From Nocardioides ferulae (GTDB taxonomy: Bacteria; Actinomycetota; Actinomycetes; Propionibacteriales; Nocardioidaceae), in contig NZ_QZVR01000009.1 in the NCBI RefSeq assembly GCF_003660455.1, positions 62,001-126,000 of the forward strand: a stretch of 64,000 bases of DNA, given 5' to 3'. Positions 1 through 8,257 of this stretch are shown piece after piece (within the stretch, counting starts at the first letter, position 1; the number at the start of each line of letters is the position of its first letter). The notes beneath the pieces were generated by a model. It ran no database searches, was not told where the DNA came from, and worked only from the letters and a program-made list of their open reading frames with translations. Position numbers and translations under genes: made by a program.

Positions 1-16
1 GGTCCTGACCCGCCCG

Positions 17-316
17 TCAGCGATCGGGGTCGGTGGGCTGCTCGGCGCTGGGGATCGTGGTGCGCCGGGCCGGCTTGTCGGAGGGGTCGAAGAGACCGGC
101 CTCGTCGGCGGCCTTGGCCCTCTTCAGCTGCTTGGTCAGGCTCCACCCGAGGAAGGCGACCGCGGCGACGCCCAGCAGGAAGATCGCGAACGCGGTCCAG
201 CCCGCCTTGACGTCCTCGTCGTCGGGAGCCTGGTCGGCGAAGGAGAGCAGCAGCGGAGCGACACCGGTCGCCAGGTTGCTGAGCAGGTCGGCGGTGGCGA
301 GGACGAGCAGCGGCAT
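17..316 (-). CDS. Small single-pass membrane protein next to mca
   Basis: Unknown function, 99 residues. One hydrophobic stretch (about residues 42-60, FAIFLLGVAAVAFLGW) is followed by a basic segment (KQLKRAKAA), so an N-out/C-in orientation is likely. The first 25 residues are also fairly hydrophobic and may be a signal or second segment. It lies 12 nt after the mca stop on the same strand. From memory, mca in mycobacteria is likewise followed by a small membrane protein (Rv1083), which suggests a conserved companion, though no biochemical role is known to me. Confidence 0.7.
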   Translation of the reverse strand: MPLLVLATADLLSNLATGVAPLLLSFADQAPDDEDVKAGWTAFAIFLLGVAAVAFLGWSLTKQLKRAKAADEAGLFDPSDKPARRTTIPSAEQPTDPDR

Positions 317-328
317 GGGGGGAGCCTC

Positions 329-1219
329 TCAGGCGGGGTCGACGATGCCGGCGAACAGGTCGTCCTCCGGCGTGGGCGAGGAGACGTGGCTCACCACCAG
401 CTCGTAGTCCTCGGTGGGCCACACCGACTGGTGCACCTCGAGCGGGATCTCGAACCACGGACCGTCGGGGTCGATCTGGGTGGCGTGCGCGAGCAGCGCC
501 TTGTCGCGCACCGGGAAGAACTCGGCACACGGGACGCGGGTGGTGATGCGGGCGTCCCAGTCGGGCTCGGGCTTCCACTTCTCGAGCCGCTCGGCATAGG
601 GCGAGTGCAGACCCCGGCGGACCATCTCGTCGTGCAGCGCCTGGGTGCGCGGCCGGTTGAACGAGTGGTGGTAGTAGAGCTTCAGCGGCTGCCAGGGATC
701 GCCGAGCTCGGGGTAGCGCTGGGGGTCGCCGGCCGCCTCGAACGCGGCCACCGTGACCTCGTGGCACTTCACGTGGTCGGGGTGCGGGTAGCCGCCCCGC
801 TCGTCGTAGGTCGTCACCACGTGCGGCCGGAACTCGCGCATCAGCCGCACCAGCGGCGCCGCGGCCTCCTCGGTCGGCACCAGCGCGAAGCAGCCCTCGG
901 GCAGCGGCGGACGCGGGTCGCCCTCGGGCCAGCCGGAGTCGACGAAGCCCAGCCAGTCCTGGCGGACCCCGAGGATCTCGCGGGCGGCGTCCATCTCGGC
1001 CCGGCGGATCTCGGCGATGTTCGCCAGCACCTCGGGACGGTCCATCTTCGGGTTCAGCACCGAGCCGCGCTCGCCACCGGTGCAGGTGACCACGTGCACG
1101 TCGACGCCTTCGGCGACGTAGCGCGCCGTGGACGCGGCTCCCTTGCTCGACTCGTCGTCGGGATGCGCGTGCACGTGCATCAGCCGGAGTCCGGCACGGG
1201 GGGTGGGGTGGTGCGGCAT
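329..1219 (-). CDS. mca: Mycothiol S-conjugate amidase
   Basis: Cytosolic zinc amidase that cleaves mycothiol-toxin conjugates into a mercapturic acid (exported) and GlcN-Ins (recycled). The 296-residue product carries the LmbE/PIG-L metal motif H19-P-D21-D22 and a second HPDH motif at 146-149. It ends in the FAGI region typical of Mca rather than of the deacetylase MshB. The frame stays open upstream of 1219, but homology starts here (LRLMHVHAHPDDE). The ATG also sits 6 nt after a TACGAT hexamer with no ribosome binding site, suggesting a leaderless mRNA. It is divergent from the DUF4307 gene, as in mycobacteria. Confidence 0.93.
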   Translation of the reverse strand: MPHHPTPRAGLRLMHVHAHPDDESSKGAASTARYVAEGVDVHVVTCTGGERGSVLNPKMDRPEVLANIAEIRRAEMDAAREILGVRQDWLGFVDSGWPEGDPRPPLPEGCFALVPTEEAAAPLVRLMREFRPHVVTTYDERGGYPHPDHVKCHEVTVAAFEAAGDPQRYPELGDPWQPLKLYYHHSFNRPRTQALHDEMVRRGLHSPYAERLEKWKPEPDWDARITTRVPCAEFFPVRDKALLAHATQIDPDGPWFEIPLEVHQSVWPTEDYELVVSHVSSPTPEDDLFAGIVDPA

Positions 1220-1225
1220 GGGCCA

Positions 1226-1231
1226 ATCGTA
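1226..1231 (-). promoter_or_regulatory. Putative -10 hexamer, leaderless mca
   Basis: TACGAT on the minus strand, 6 nt before the mca ATG. No purine-rich ribosome binding site lies between. It fits the TANNNT rule seen repeatedly in this window. Confidence 0.5.
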
Positions 1232-1236
1232 GGTGT

Positions 1237-1242
1237 GACCAT
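1237..1242 (+). promoter_or_regulatory. Putative -10 hexamer, leaderless DUF4307 gene
   Basis: GACCAT ends 6 nt before the GTG at 1249. It keeps the A2 and T6 positions of a -10 box. It lies back-to-back with the mca -10 element, so the two promoters are divergent and nearly overlapping. Confidence 0.35.
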
Positions 1243-1248
1243 GGACCG

Positions 1249-1668
1249 GTGAGCTCCCCAGCCCGCCCGGACCCCTCGCTCGCCGCGCGCTACGGCACCC
1301 CTCCTCCCGGCCGGCGCCGGCTGCTGGTGGCGGGCAGCACCGCGCTGGCGCTCGTCTTCTTGGCCATGATCGGCTGGTTCGTGGTCGTCTACTCCGACCC
1401 GGCGGTGCAGTCGGACGTCGAGGCGTGGGAGATCGTCGACGAGCACCAGGTGCGCGCCACAGTGGTGGTGACGATGGCCGACGACGCCGAAGACGTCTCC
1501 TGCCTGCTGCGGGCCACCGCCGAGGACAAGAACACCGTCGGCGAGTTGGCCTGGGACACCGGCCCGGGCGACCCGGCCCGGCAGGTGAAGACCATCCGGA
1601 CCGAGCGCCGGGCCACCTCGGTGGACCTGATCGGCTGCACCGCGAAGGGCCAGAACCGGCCCCGGTGA
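1249..1668 (+). CDS. DUF4307 membrane protein
   Basis: 139 residues. A basic N-terminus (ARYG...GRRRLL) precedes one transmembrane helix (about 25-47, LLVAGSTALALVFLAMIGWFVVVY). A roughly 90-residue extracytoplasmic beta-rich domain follows, with two cysteines (in SCLLRAT and IGCTAK) that may form a disulfide. The family is actinobacterial and usually sits divergent to mca. Its function is unknown to me. The GTG start has no ribosome binding site and is probably leaderless. Confidence 0.8.
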   Translation: MSSPARPDPSLAARYGTPPPGRRRLLVAGSTALALVFLAMIGWFVVVYSDPAVQSDVEAWEIVDEHQVRATVVVTMADDAEDVSCLLRATAEDKNTVGELAWDTGPGDPARQVKTIRTERRATSVDLIGCTAKGQNRPR

Positions 1669-1923
1669 GGAACCCCTCGCGTGCGGGTTGACCTGCGGGT
1701 TCGGCTTCCCGGCTGCCGGATGTGCCTGGTGTTGCTAGGCTGGTCGTTCTGATCGTCCCCGTCGGGCTGACCAGGTGTACTGGCTCGCGCCGCCTCCAGA
1801 GCGGCCGATGCGCCCACGGCCGAGCGCACAGCCGCACACCGGTTCGCTCGCAGAGGGCCGACACACACTCGGAACCACCGGGTGGGCAGTGCCTTACCCG
1901 TAACTGATGCACAGGAGCCGAAG

Positions 1924-2427
1924 ATGACGCAGCAGACCGAGCCCGCCACCGTCTGGCTGACCCAGGACGCCTACGACAAGCTCAAGGCGGAGCTGGAGGA
2001 CCTCAAGGGGCCGGTGCGTCAAGAGGTCATCGCCCGGATCAGCGCCGCCCGCGACGAGGGCGACCTGAAGGAGAACGGCGGCTACCACGCCGCACGTGAG
2101 GAGCAGGGCAAGATCGAGGGGCGCATCCGTCAGCTCGAGGACATGCTCCGCCGCGCCGAGATCGGCGAGACCCCGCCCGACGACGGCGTCGTCGAGCCGG
2201 GCATGGTCGTGACCTACAAGTTCGTCGGCGACGACGACGACGAGGCCGAGACCTTCCTGCTGGGCGCCCGCGAGATCGAGCCCGAGGGGCTCACCGTCTA
2301 CTCCCCCGCCTCGCCGCTCGGCTCGGCGATCAACGGCAAGCGCAAGGGCGACACGGTCTCCTACGAGGCCCCCAACGGCAAGACCCTCGAGGTGGTCATC
2401 CTCGACGCCACCCCGTTCACCGGCTGA
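1924..2427 (+). CDS. greA: Transcription elongation factor GreA
   Basis: Rescues backtracked RNA polymerase by stimulating cleavage of the transcript 3' end through the secondary channel. The 167-residue product has the N-terminal coiled coil (about 12-85) with the acidic tip DEGDLKENGGYHAAREEQ, and a C-terminal FKBP-like domain (about 90-165). I start it at the ATG at 1924 because AGGAG lies at 1913-1917; an upstream in-frame ATG (1882) would add residues with no family match. The 255-nt leader region 1669-1923 holds no other gene. A TTGACC at 1688 and a TAGGCT at 1736 are poorly spaced, so no promoter is called. Confidence 0.96.
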   Translation: MTQQTEPATVWLTQDAYDKLKAELEDLKGPVRQEVIARISAARDEGDLKENGGYHAAREEQGKIEGRIRQLEDMLRRAEIGETPPDDGVVEPGMVVTYKFVGDDDDEAETFLLGAREIEPEGLTVYSPASPLGSAINGKRKGDTVSYEAPNGKTLEVVILDATPFTG

Positions 2428-2431
2428 CCCG

Positions 2432-2449
2432 GCCGGGCGCCGGCCCGGC
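2432..2449. terminator. Hairpin between convergent greA and ilvA
   Basis: Perfect 7-bp stem GCCGGGC/GCCCGGC with a 4-nt loop, filling the 22-nt gap between the greA and ilvA stop codons. There is no T-run on either side. A shared bidirectional terminator is plausible. Confidence 0.5.
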
Positions 2450-3670
2450 TCAGCGCGTGGTGACGGTGTAGCCGTGCCCGCGCAGCCGGGTCAGCAGCGC
2501 CTCGGCGTGCGCCCCACCGCGCGTCTCCAGCTGGAGCAGCACCTCGACCTCGTCGAGCTGCAGCGCCGGCGAGATCCGCTCGTGCATCACCTCGAGCACG
2601 TTGGCCCCCTCCTCCCCCACCTCGGAGAGCAGCCGGGCCAAGCCGCCGGGCACGTCGGGGATGTGCACCGACAGGTTGAGGTAGCGACCCGCGGCGGCCA
2701 GGCCGTGCCGGATCACCTTGCCGAGGAGCAGCGGGTCGATGTTGCCGCCCGAGAGCACGGCGAGCGTCGGCCCGGGGAAGTCCTCGGGCCGGTCGAGGAT
2801 CGCCGCCACCGCGGCCGCGCCGGCCGGCTCGACCAGCTGCTTGGCGCGCTCGAGCAGCGCCAGCAGGGCGCGGGAGAGCGACTCCTCCGAGACCGTGCGG
2901 ACCTCGTCGACGTGGTCGCGGATCGCGGCGAACGTGATCGCGCCCGGGCGGCCGACGGCGATGCCGTCGGCCATCGTGTGCATCTCGGTGAGCGCGACGG
3001 GGTGGCCGGCGGCCAGCGAACCGGGGTACGCCGCGGCGCCCTCGGCCTGCACGCCGATCACGCGGATGTCGGGCCGCAGCGCCTTGACGGCGATCGCGAC
3101 GCCCGCCAGCAGCCCGCCGCCACCGGTCGGGACCAGCACCGTGGTCGCCTCGGGTGCCTGCTCCAGCAGCTCGAGCCCGAGGGTGCCCTGACCGGCCACG
3201 ATGTCGACGTGGTCGAACGGGTGGATGAAGACCGCCCCGGTGCGCTCGGCGTGATCGACGGCGGCGGCCAGGCAGTCCTCGAGGTAGCCCTTGCGGAACA
3301 CCACGTCGGCGCCGTAGCCGCGGGTCGCCTTCTCCTTGGGGATCGGCGCACCCTCGGGCATGAACACCGTGGCCGGGATGCCGAGCTCCTGCGCGGCGAG
3401 CGCGACGCCCTGAGCGTGGTTGCCGGCGGAGGCGGCCACGACGCCGCGACTGCGCTCCTCCGCGGTGAGCCGCGCGATCCGGACGTAGGCGCCGCGGGCC
3501 TTGAACGAGCCGGTGCGCTGGAGGTGCTCGTGCTTCAGCAGCACCGGTGAGCCGGTCGCCGCCGACAGCCAGCGGGAGGGCTCGACCGGCGTGCCCACGG
3601 TGACGCCCTCGAGCATCCGCCGGGCCTCACGGATGTCGTCGAGACCAACGGTCGGCTCAGGCATCGTCAC
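2450..3670 (-). CDS. ilvA: Threonine ammonia-lyase with C-terminal ACT domain
   Basis: PLP enzyme converting threonine to 2-oxobutanoate, the entry to isoleucine synthesis. Of 406 residues, about 1-320 are the fold-type II catalytic domain: Schiff-base lysine in TGSFKARGA (K57), SAGNHAQGVA, and the glycine-rich PTGGGGLLAG phosphate loop. About 330-406 form one ACT-like domain (LSVHIPDVPGGLARLLSEVG). This is the short ACT type seen in TdcB/IlvA1-like forms, so a catabolic or serine-dehydratase role is also possible. GTG at 3670 has GAGG 6 nt upstream; an internal ATG at 3664 is an alternative. It overlaps the permease gene by 14 nt. Confidence 0.92.
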   Translation of the reverse strand: MTMPEPTVGLDDIREARRMLEGVTVGTPVEPSRWLSAATGSPVLLKHEHLQRTGSFKARGAYVRIARLTAEERSRGVVAASAGNHAQGVALAAQELGIPATVFMPEGAPIPKEKATRGYGADVVFRKGYLEDCLAAAVDHAERTGAVFIHPFDHVDIVAGQGTLGLELLEQAPEATTVLVPTGGGGLLAGVAIAVKALRPDIRVIGVQAEGAAAYPGSLAAGHPVALTEMHTMADGIAVGRPGAITFAAIRDHVDEVRTVSEESLSRALLALLERAKQLVEPAGAAAVAAILDRPEDFPGPTLAVLSGGNIDPLLLGKVIRHGLAAAGRYLNLSVHIPDVPGGLARLLSEVGEEGANVLEVMHERISPALQLDEVEVLLQLETRGGAHAEALLTRLRGHGYTVTTR

Positions 3671-5072
3671 CCACCCCCTCGTCGCGGACCGGGGTCCGCT
3701 GTTCCGGTGGCAGCTCGTCTGCCAGCTCGCGTTCCGGGTCGTCGCCGGGCTCGGTCTCGGCCGCCAGGTGCTGGACCACCGCGTTGGCCGCGGCGACCAG
3801 CGGGACCGCGATCAGCGCCCCGGTGACGCCGGCGACCAGCACCCCGCAGCCGATGGCCACGATCACGCCGAGGGGGTGCACCGAGACGAAGCGGCCCATC
3901 AGGAACGGCTGGAGCACGTGGCCTTCGACCTGCTGCACCACGATCACGCCGACCAGCATCAGGAGAGCGGTCCAGGGACCCTGGTCCACCAGCGCGACCA
4001 GCACCGCCACCGCGCCCGCGACCGTGGCACCGACCAGCGGCACGAACGCGCCGAGGAAGACCAGCAGCCCGATCGCGAGCACCAGCGGCAGGCCGAGCAC
4101 GGCGGCCCAGACGGCGATGCCGATCGCGTCGACCAGGGCCACCAGCACGGTGGCACGCACGAACTGGGTGAGCGAGACCCACGCGACGCGGCCCGAGCTG
4201 TCGATCCGCTCCCGCGCGGCGCGCGGCGCCAGCCGCACGAAGAACGCCCAGATGCGCCGTCCGTCGGCGAGGAAGAAGTAGGTCGCGAACAACACCACGA
4301 AGAAGCCGGTGAGCACGTGGCTGAGCGCGGTGCCCAGGTCGGTGACCCGGTTGACGGCGTCACCGCCCTGCCCCCAGTTGCCGATCGCCTCCTGGGTGCG
4401 CTCGATGTAGGTCTGGATCTGGGTGTCGCTGGCGTTGAGGGGGCCCTCCTTGAGCCAGGTGCGGATCTCGCCCAGGCCCTTGACCACCTGGTCGGCCAGC
4501 TGCGAGGACTGGTCGGCGATCTGCTGGCCGACCACGGTGCCGAGCCCGCCGACCATCGCCAGCCCGGTCAGCACCACCAGGCCGGCGGCCAGCCCCTGGG
4601 GCACCCCGATGCGCCGCAGCCCGCGCACCCCCGGGGTGGCCAGCGCCGCGATGAGCAGGGCGATCGCGAGCGGCACCGTGATCACCGCGAACCGGGCGAG
4701 CAGCCACAAGATCACGTAGCCGGCGGCGCAGATCACCAGGAACCGCCAGGCCCAGGCCGCGGCCAGGTCGTAGCCCCACGGCACCTGGGCGCGGCTGAAG
4801 TTGGAGCGTCCGCCGACGATCTGCGGCGGCTGCTGCTCGGCGCGCCGCTCCGCGCGGATCAGCGCCCACTGATGGGCGATCTGCTGGGTGACCCGCTCGG
4901 CCAGCCCGTCGTCGTCCTCGGCGTTCGGCTGCTGGGCGTGCCGATCGTCGTCGCGACGCGACCGCAGCCCCATCCGGGGCACCCGCCGCCGCCGCTCGTC
5001 CTCGCTCTCGGGCGGCGGGACCGGCAGCCCGGCCGCCTCGTCGTCGGCCTGTCCGCCCTCCCGCTCCGTCAC
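3657..5072 (-). CDS. AI-2E (PerM/TqsA) family membrane permease
   Basis: 471-residue inner-membrane protein of the AI-2E family transporter fold. A charged, disordered N-terminus of about 95 residues precedes roughly eight hydrophobic segments. A soluble loop (about 175-235, with IADQSSQLADQVVKGLGEI) separates the first three from the rest. The C-terminal half shows the family's LGAFVPLVGATVAG and VEGHVLQPFLMGR signatures. Substrate is not predictable; relatives export AI-2 or act as ion antiporters. The GTG start lies 6 nt after TAGCCT, a possible leaderless promoter overlapping the upstream stop. Confidence 0.88.
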   Translation of the reverse strand: MTEREGGQADDEAAGLPVPPPESEDERRRRVPRMGLRSRRDDDRHAQQPNAEDDDGLAERVTQQIAHQWALIRAERRAEQQPPQIVGGRSNFSRAQVPWGYDLAAAWAWRFLVICAAGYVILWLLARFAVITVPLAIALLIAALATPGVRGLRRIGVPQGLAAGLVVLTGLAMVGGLGTVVGQQIADQSSQLADQVVKGLGEIRTWLKEGPLNASDTQIQTYIERTQEAIGNWGQGGDAVNRVTDLGTALSHVLTGFFVVLFATYFFLADGRRIWAFFVRLAPRAARERIDSSGRVAWVSLTQFVRATVLVALVDAIGIAVWAAVLGLPLVLAIGLLVFLGAFVPLVGATVAGAVAVLVALVDQGPWTALLMLVGVIVVQQVEGHVLQPFLMGRFVSVHPLGVIVAIGCGVLVAGVTGALIAVPLVAAANAVVQHLAAETEPGDDPERELADELPPEQRTPVRDEGVGDDA

Positions 5073-5078
5073 CTGGTC

Positions 5079-5084
5079 AGGCTA
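5079..5084 (-). promoter_or_regulatory. Putative -10 hexamer before AI-2E gene
   Basis: TAGCCT on the minus strand ends 6 nt before the GTG at 5072 and overlaps the TAG stop of the upstream glmL-like gene. Sequence and spacing are identical to the element before metB. Confidence 0.4.
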
Positions 5085-6506
5085 CTGGCCCGGGGGTACG
5101 CCGCCGTCGACCACGCGCCGCACGAGCCGGTAGGCCGCCACCGGATGGTCGGCGCTCAGCAGCCCGGCCGCGGCGAGCACGTAGTCGCGGTCGACGCTCA
5201 CCCGTGCCTGGCGAGGCAGCTGCCAGCCGCCCTCGGGGTCGGGGCCCACCGAGCCACCGAAAACCCGGTCGGCGACTCCGGCCCGGCCGTTGCGCAGCAC
5301 ACCGCCGGAGCCCACGACGAGCCGCACCTCGCGCAGGTCCTTCCCGGTGCGCTCCACCACGCGCCCGTCGGGGCCGACGACGACCTTCGCGCGGCCGGCG
5401 TGGCGGCGCAATGCGAGCGTCGCGGCGGCGCGGGCGATGGCCTCGTCGGCGGCCCACTCGTCGTCGGTGAGCGGCAGCAGCCCGGGCCGCTCCGCCCGGG
5501 CGCGGGCCGCCTCGACCAGGTCGGCGTCGTCGAGGCCGGCCTCGGCCACCGTGCTGAGCGCCGACCAGCGCATGCCGAGGTCGCCCTCGACGGTGCGGGT
5601 GACCGGGGTGCTCGCGACCACCTCGCGGGCCAGCCCGTCGGCGTCGAGCAGCGCCGCCTCGTGGTCCGGCTCGACCACCGAGTGCACGTCGGTGGTGGCG
5701 CCGCCGATGTCGACGACCACCACGTCGCCGACACCGGGGTGGCGCTCGTCGACGCCACGGGCGAGGAGCTCGACCCCGGTGAGCACCAGGTCGGGGGTCG
5801 CGCCGCGCACCATCGCCGTGAAGTCGCGGCGCGCGCTGAGGTGCTTGCCGCCGATCACGTGCGCCAGGAACATCTCGCGGACGGCGGCCCGGGCGGAGGC
5901 CGGCGCCAGCTCGCCGATGCGCGGCACCACGTTGTCGGCCAGCACGTGCGGCAGAGCGGCGAGCCGCCGGGCCACCTCCTCGCGGGCGTCGACGTTGCCC
6001 GCCACGACCACCGGACCGTGCCAGCCGCAGCCGGCGAGCGCCTCGGCCGCGGCCAGCAGCACCTCGCTGTTGCCGCCGTCGGTGCCGCCGGTGAGCAGCA
6101 CGACGTCGGCGCGCGCCTCGTGCAGCCTCTCGCCCAACCCGCGCGGGTCCAGGCCGGACGCCGCGGCGAGCACGGCGACCACCCGGCCGCCGCTGGACAG
6201 CGCCACCCGACGGCCGGCCTCGGCGGTCACCAGCAGCTCGTTGCCGAGCACCGCGATGCGCAGACCGCCTCCGGCACTCGAGCAGGCCAGCACCTCGGCG
6301 TGCTCCGCGCGCGCGTCGAGCCGCAGCAGCGCGGCCCGGCACGCGTCGTACCCGTCGAGCACGTCGGTGTCGATCGTGGTCGGGTGCTCGGCGGTGCCGA
6401 GCAGGTCGCCGGTGGCCAGGTCGACCAGCAACGCCTTGGTGAAGGTGGACCCGAAGTCGACGCAGAGGGCGACGGCTGGTCCCCCCTCGACGTCACCCAA
6501 GTGCAC
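5082..6506 (-). CDS. glmL: GlmL/MutL-like ASKHA ATPase
   Basis: 474 residues of the MutL/GlmL family of actin-like ATPases, named after the protein encoded with glutamate mutase in clostridia and thought to be a reactivase or chaperone for B12 mutases. Visible motifs are phosphate-1 CVDFGSTFTKALLVD (about 14-28), LTGGTDGGNSE, phosphate-2 VVVDIGGATTDVHSV (about 245-260) and VVGSGGVLRNG near the end. No mutase subunit gene is in the window. It overlaps the end of metB by 14 nt and must be translated with it. The GTG start is chosen for that coupling; the family assignment is good, the role here is open. Confidence 0.82.
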   Translation of the reverse strand: MHLGDVEGGPAVALCVDFGSTFTKALLVDLATGDLLGTAEHPTTIDTDVLDGYDACRAALLRLDARAEHAEVLACSSAGGGLRIAVLGNELLVTAEAGRRVALSSGGRVVAVLAAASGLDPRGLGERLHEARADVVLLTGGTDGGNSEVLLAAAEALAGCGWHGPVVVAGNVDAREEVARRLAALPHVLADNVVPRIGELAPASARAAVREMFLAHVIGGKHLSARRDFTAMVRGATPDLVLTGVELLARGVDERHPGVGDVVVVDIGGATTDVHSVVEPDHEAALLDADGLAREVVASTPVTRTVEGDLGMRWSALSTVAEAGLDDADLVEAARARAERPGLLPLTDDEWAADEAIARAAATLALRRHAGRAKVVVGPDGRVVERTGKDLREVRLVVGSGGVLRNGRAGVADRVFGGSVGPDPEGGWQLPRQARVSVDRDYVLAAAGLLSADHPVAAYRLVRRVVDGGVPPGQ

Positions 6507-7656
6507 GGTCGAGGTCGGCGAGCAGGTCGTCGACGGTCTCGATGCCGACGCTGAGCCGGACCAGGTCCGCGGGCACCTCGAGGTCGGTGCCGGCGACGCT
6601 GGCGTGGGTCATCCGGCCCGGGTGCTCGATGAGCGACTCGATGCCGCCCAGCGACTCCGCGAGCGTGAACACCTCGGCCCGGTCGCAGACCGCGAGGGCG
6701 TGCTCCTCGCCGCCGGCGACCCGGAACGAGACCATGCCGCCGAAGCGCGACATCTGCCGTGCGGCGACCGCGTGGCCGGGGTGCTCGGGCAGGCCGGGGT
6801 AGATCACCTGCGCCACCTTGGCGTGGCCGGCGAGGAACTCGACGACCCGCTCGGCGTTGTCGCAGTGCCGGTCCATCCGGATGCCCAGCGTCTTCAGCCC
6901 GCGCTGCACGAGGAAGGAGTCGAACGGTCCGGCGACCGCGCCGATGGAGTTCTGGTGGAAGGCCACCCGCTCGGCCAGGTCGAGGTCGCGCACCACCAGC
7001 GCACCGCCGACGACGTCGGAGTGGCCGCCGCAGTACTTCGTGGTCGAGTGCACGACGACGTCGGCGCCCAGCGTGAGCGGCTGCTGGAGGTATGGCGAGG
7101 CGAAGGTGTTGTCGACGACCAGCAGCGCGCCGGCGTCGTGGGCGACGGCGGCCAGCGCCTCGATGTCGCCGATGTTCAGCAGCGGGTTGGTGGGGGTCTC
7201 CACCCAGACCAGCTTGGTCTGCCCGGGCCGGATCGCGGCGCGGACCGCGTCGACGTCGGAGACCGGCGCGGGGCTGTGCTCGACCCCCCAGACCTTCTCG
7301 ACCTTGTCGAAGAGCCGGAACGTGCCGCCGTAGGCGTCGTCGGGGATGACGACGTGGTCGCCGGGCCGGCAGGTGGTGCGCACCAGGGTGTCCTCGGCGG
7401 CCAGGCCGGAGGCGAACGCGAACCCCCGCTCCCCCTCCTCGAGCGCCGCGATCGCGCCCTCGAGAGCGGTGCGGGTGGGGTTGCCGGAGCGGCTGTACTC
7501 GTAGCCGCCGCGCAGCCCGCCGACGCCGTCCTGCTTGTAGGTCGAGGTCGCGAAGATCGGCGGGATCACCGCGCCGGTGGTGGGGTCGGGCTCGTAGCCG
7601 GCGTGGATCGCACGCGTCATGAAGCCGGACTTGGACCTGTGCTGCTGCTCGCTCAT
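6493..7656 (-). CDS. metB: Cystathionine gamma-synthase
   Basis: Cytosolic PLP enzyme joining an activated homoserine with cysteine to give cystathionine, or running as a gamma-lyase. The 387 residues have the Cys/Met-metabolism fold throughout: YSRSGNPTRTALE, ETPTNPLL, VDNTFASP and the Schiff-base lysine in HSTTKYCGGHSD (K207). Sequence alone cannot separate gamma-synthase from gamma-lyase. First gene of a minus-strand run with glmL, the permease and ilvA. With cbs at 37-38.5 kb it completes transsulfuration. No ribosome binding site; TAGCCT lies 6 nt before the ATG. Confidence 0.92.
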   Translation of the reverse strand: MSEQQHRSKSGFMTRAIHAGYEPDPTTGAVIPPIFATSTYKQDGVGGLRGGYEYSRSGNPTRTALEGAIAALEEGERGFAFASGLAAEDTLVRTTCRPGDHVVIPDDAYGGTFRLFDKVEKVWGVEHSPAPVSDVDAVRAAIRPGQTKLVWVETPTNPLLNIGDIEALAAVAHDAGALLVVDNTFASPYLQQPLTLGADVVVHSTTKYCGGHSDVVGGALVVRDLDLAERVAFHQNSIGAVAGPFDSFLVQRGLKTLGIRMDRHCDNAERVVEFLAGHAKVAQVIYPGLPEHPGHAVAARQMSRFGGMVSFRVAGGEEHALAVCDRAEVFTLAESLGGIESLIEHPGRMTHASVAGTDLEVPADLVRLSVGIETVDDLLADLDRALG

Positions 7657-7662
7657 CCGAGG

Positions 7663-7668
7663 AGGCTA
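7663..7668 (-). promoter_or_regulatory. Putative -10 hexamer, leaderless metB
   Basis: TAGCCT on the minus strand, 6 nt before the metB ATG, directly after the TGA of the doc toxin gene. It would give metB its own promoter independent of the toxin-antitoxin transcript. Confidence 0.5.
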
Positions 7669-7669
7669 C

Positions 7670-8041
7670 TCAGCGCGGCCGCAGGTGTGCAGCCAGGGCC
7701 GCGGCGATCTCCTCGACGTCGAGGGTTCCCTCGGCCACGGCCATCACGAGATCGAAGGCGTCGTCGTCTCCCATGTCCACCTCGTGGCCGTTGATGCCGA
7801 GGAAGGTCACCGTGGCGAACCAGGCGAGCCGCTTGTTCCCGTCCACCAGCGCGTGGTTGCGACAGATCGAGTGCAGCAGCGCGGCAGCCTTCAGTTCCAT
7901 CGAGGGATAGGCGTCGGCGCCGAACACGCTCGAGCGAGGTCGGGCCGCCGATGAGTCGAGCAGCCCGGGGTCGCGGACCGGACCCGCGCCCAGCTTGCGC
8001 GTGAGCAGCAGCAGGGCCTCGAGGTCGAGGTAGTCGACCAA
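7670..8041 (-). CDS. doc: Doc-type toxin (Fic fold)
   Basis: Toxin related to P1 Doc, a kinase that phosphorylates and inactivates EF-Tu. With the TTG at 8041 it has 123 residues, close to Doc (126). The Fic/Doc motif is HALVDGNKR (about 63-71), where Doc normally has HxFx[DN]GNKR, so the third position is Leu instead of Phe; His, Asp, Lys and Arg are kept. The TTG lies 2 nt after the antitoxin stop. A GTG at 8080 is an alternative that would overlap the antitoxin. Toxin of a type II pair. Confidence 0.87.
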   Translation of the reverse strand: MVDYLDLEALLLLTRKLGAGPVRDPGLLDSSAARPRSSVFGADAYPSMELKAAALLHSICRNHALVDGNKRLAWFATVTFLGINGHEVDMGDDDAFDLVMAVAEGTLDVEEIAAALAAHLRPR

Positions 8042-8043
8042 CG

Positions 8044-8250
8044 TCAGGCCTTGCCGAGTCGGTCGAGGACGTCGCCCCACTTCTCCAGCATCTCGTCGGC
8101 GATGGTGTCCAGCCGTTCGCGCAGGTCCAGACGCGAGTGCATGTCGAGGATCGCCCGGCGGGCCGCTTCCTGCTTGGAGATGCCCTGCGAGGAGGCCAGG
8201 TCCTCGAGCGCACGGTCCAGTTCCTCATCGGTGCGCAGCGTCATCGCCAT
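8044..8250 (-). CDS. Ribbon-helix-helix antitoxin
   Basis: 68-residue CopG-like protein. The N-terminal strand MAMTLRTDEELDRALEDLA is followed by helices typical of a ribbon-helix-helix dimer (SSQGISKQEAARRAIL). The C-terminal tail LDTIADEMLEKWGDVLDRL probably wraps the toxin. It is the upstream partner of doc, which differs from classical Phd-Doc in antitoxin fold but is a pairing I recall from actinobacteria. The ATG at 8250 has no ribosome binding site; TATCGT ends 7 nt upstream. Confidence 0.82.
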   Translation of the reverse strand: MAMTLRTDEELDRALEDLASSQGISKQEAARRAILDMHSRLDLRERLDTIADEMLEKWGDVLDRLGKA

Positions 8251-8257
8251 GTCGGAA

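Noticed and set aside
1688-1741. TTGACC and TAGGCT as a greA promoter
   Set aside because: The distance between them (about 42 nt) is far from the required 16-18; neither has a partner box at the right spacing.
1220-1912. N-terminal extension of mca by about 230 codons
   Set aside because: The extension is Arg/Pro/Ser-rich, runs through the DUF4307 gene in antisense and has no family match.
3501-6554. Very long plus-strand open frames opposite ilvA, the permease and glmL
   Set aside because: They are His/Arg/Gln-rich with no motif and are antisense shadows produced by high GC; the minus-strand genes have clear families.
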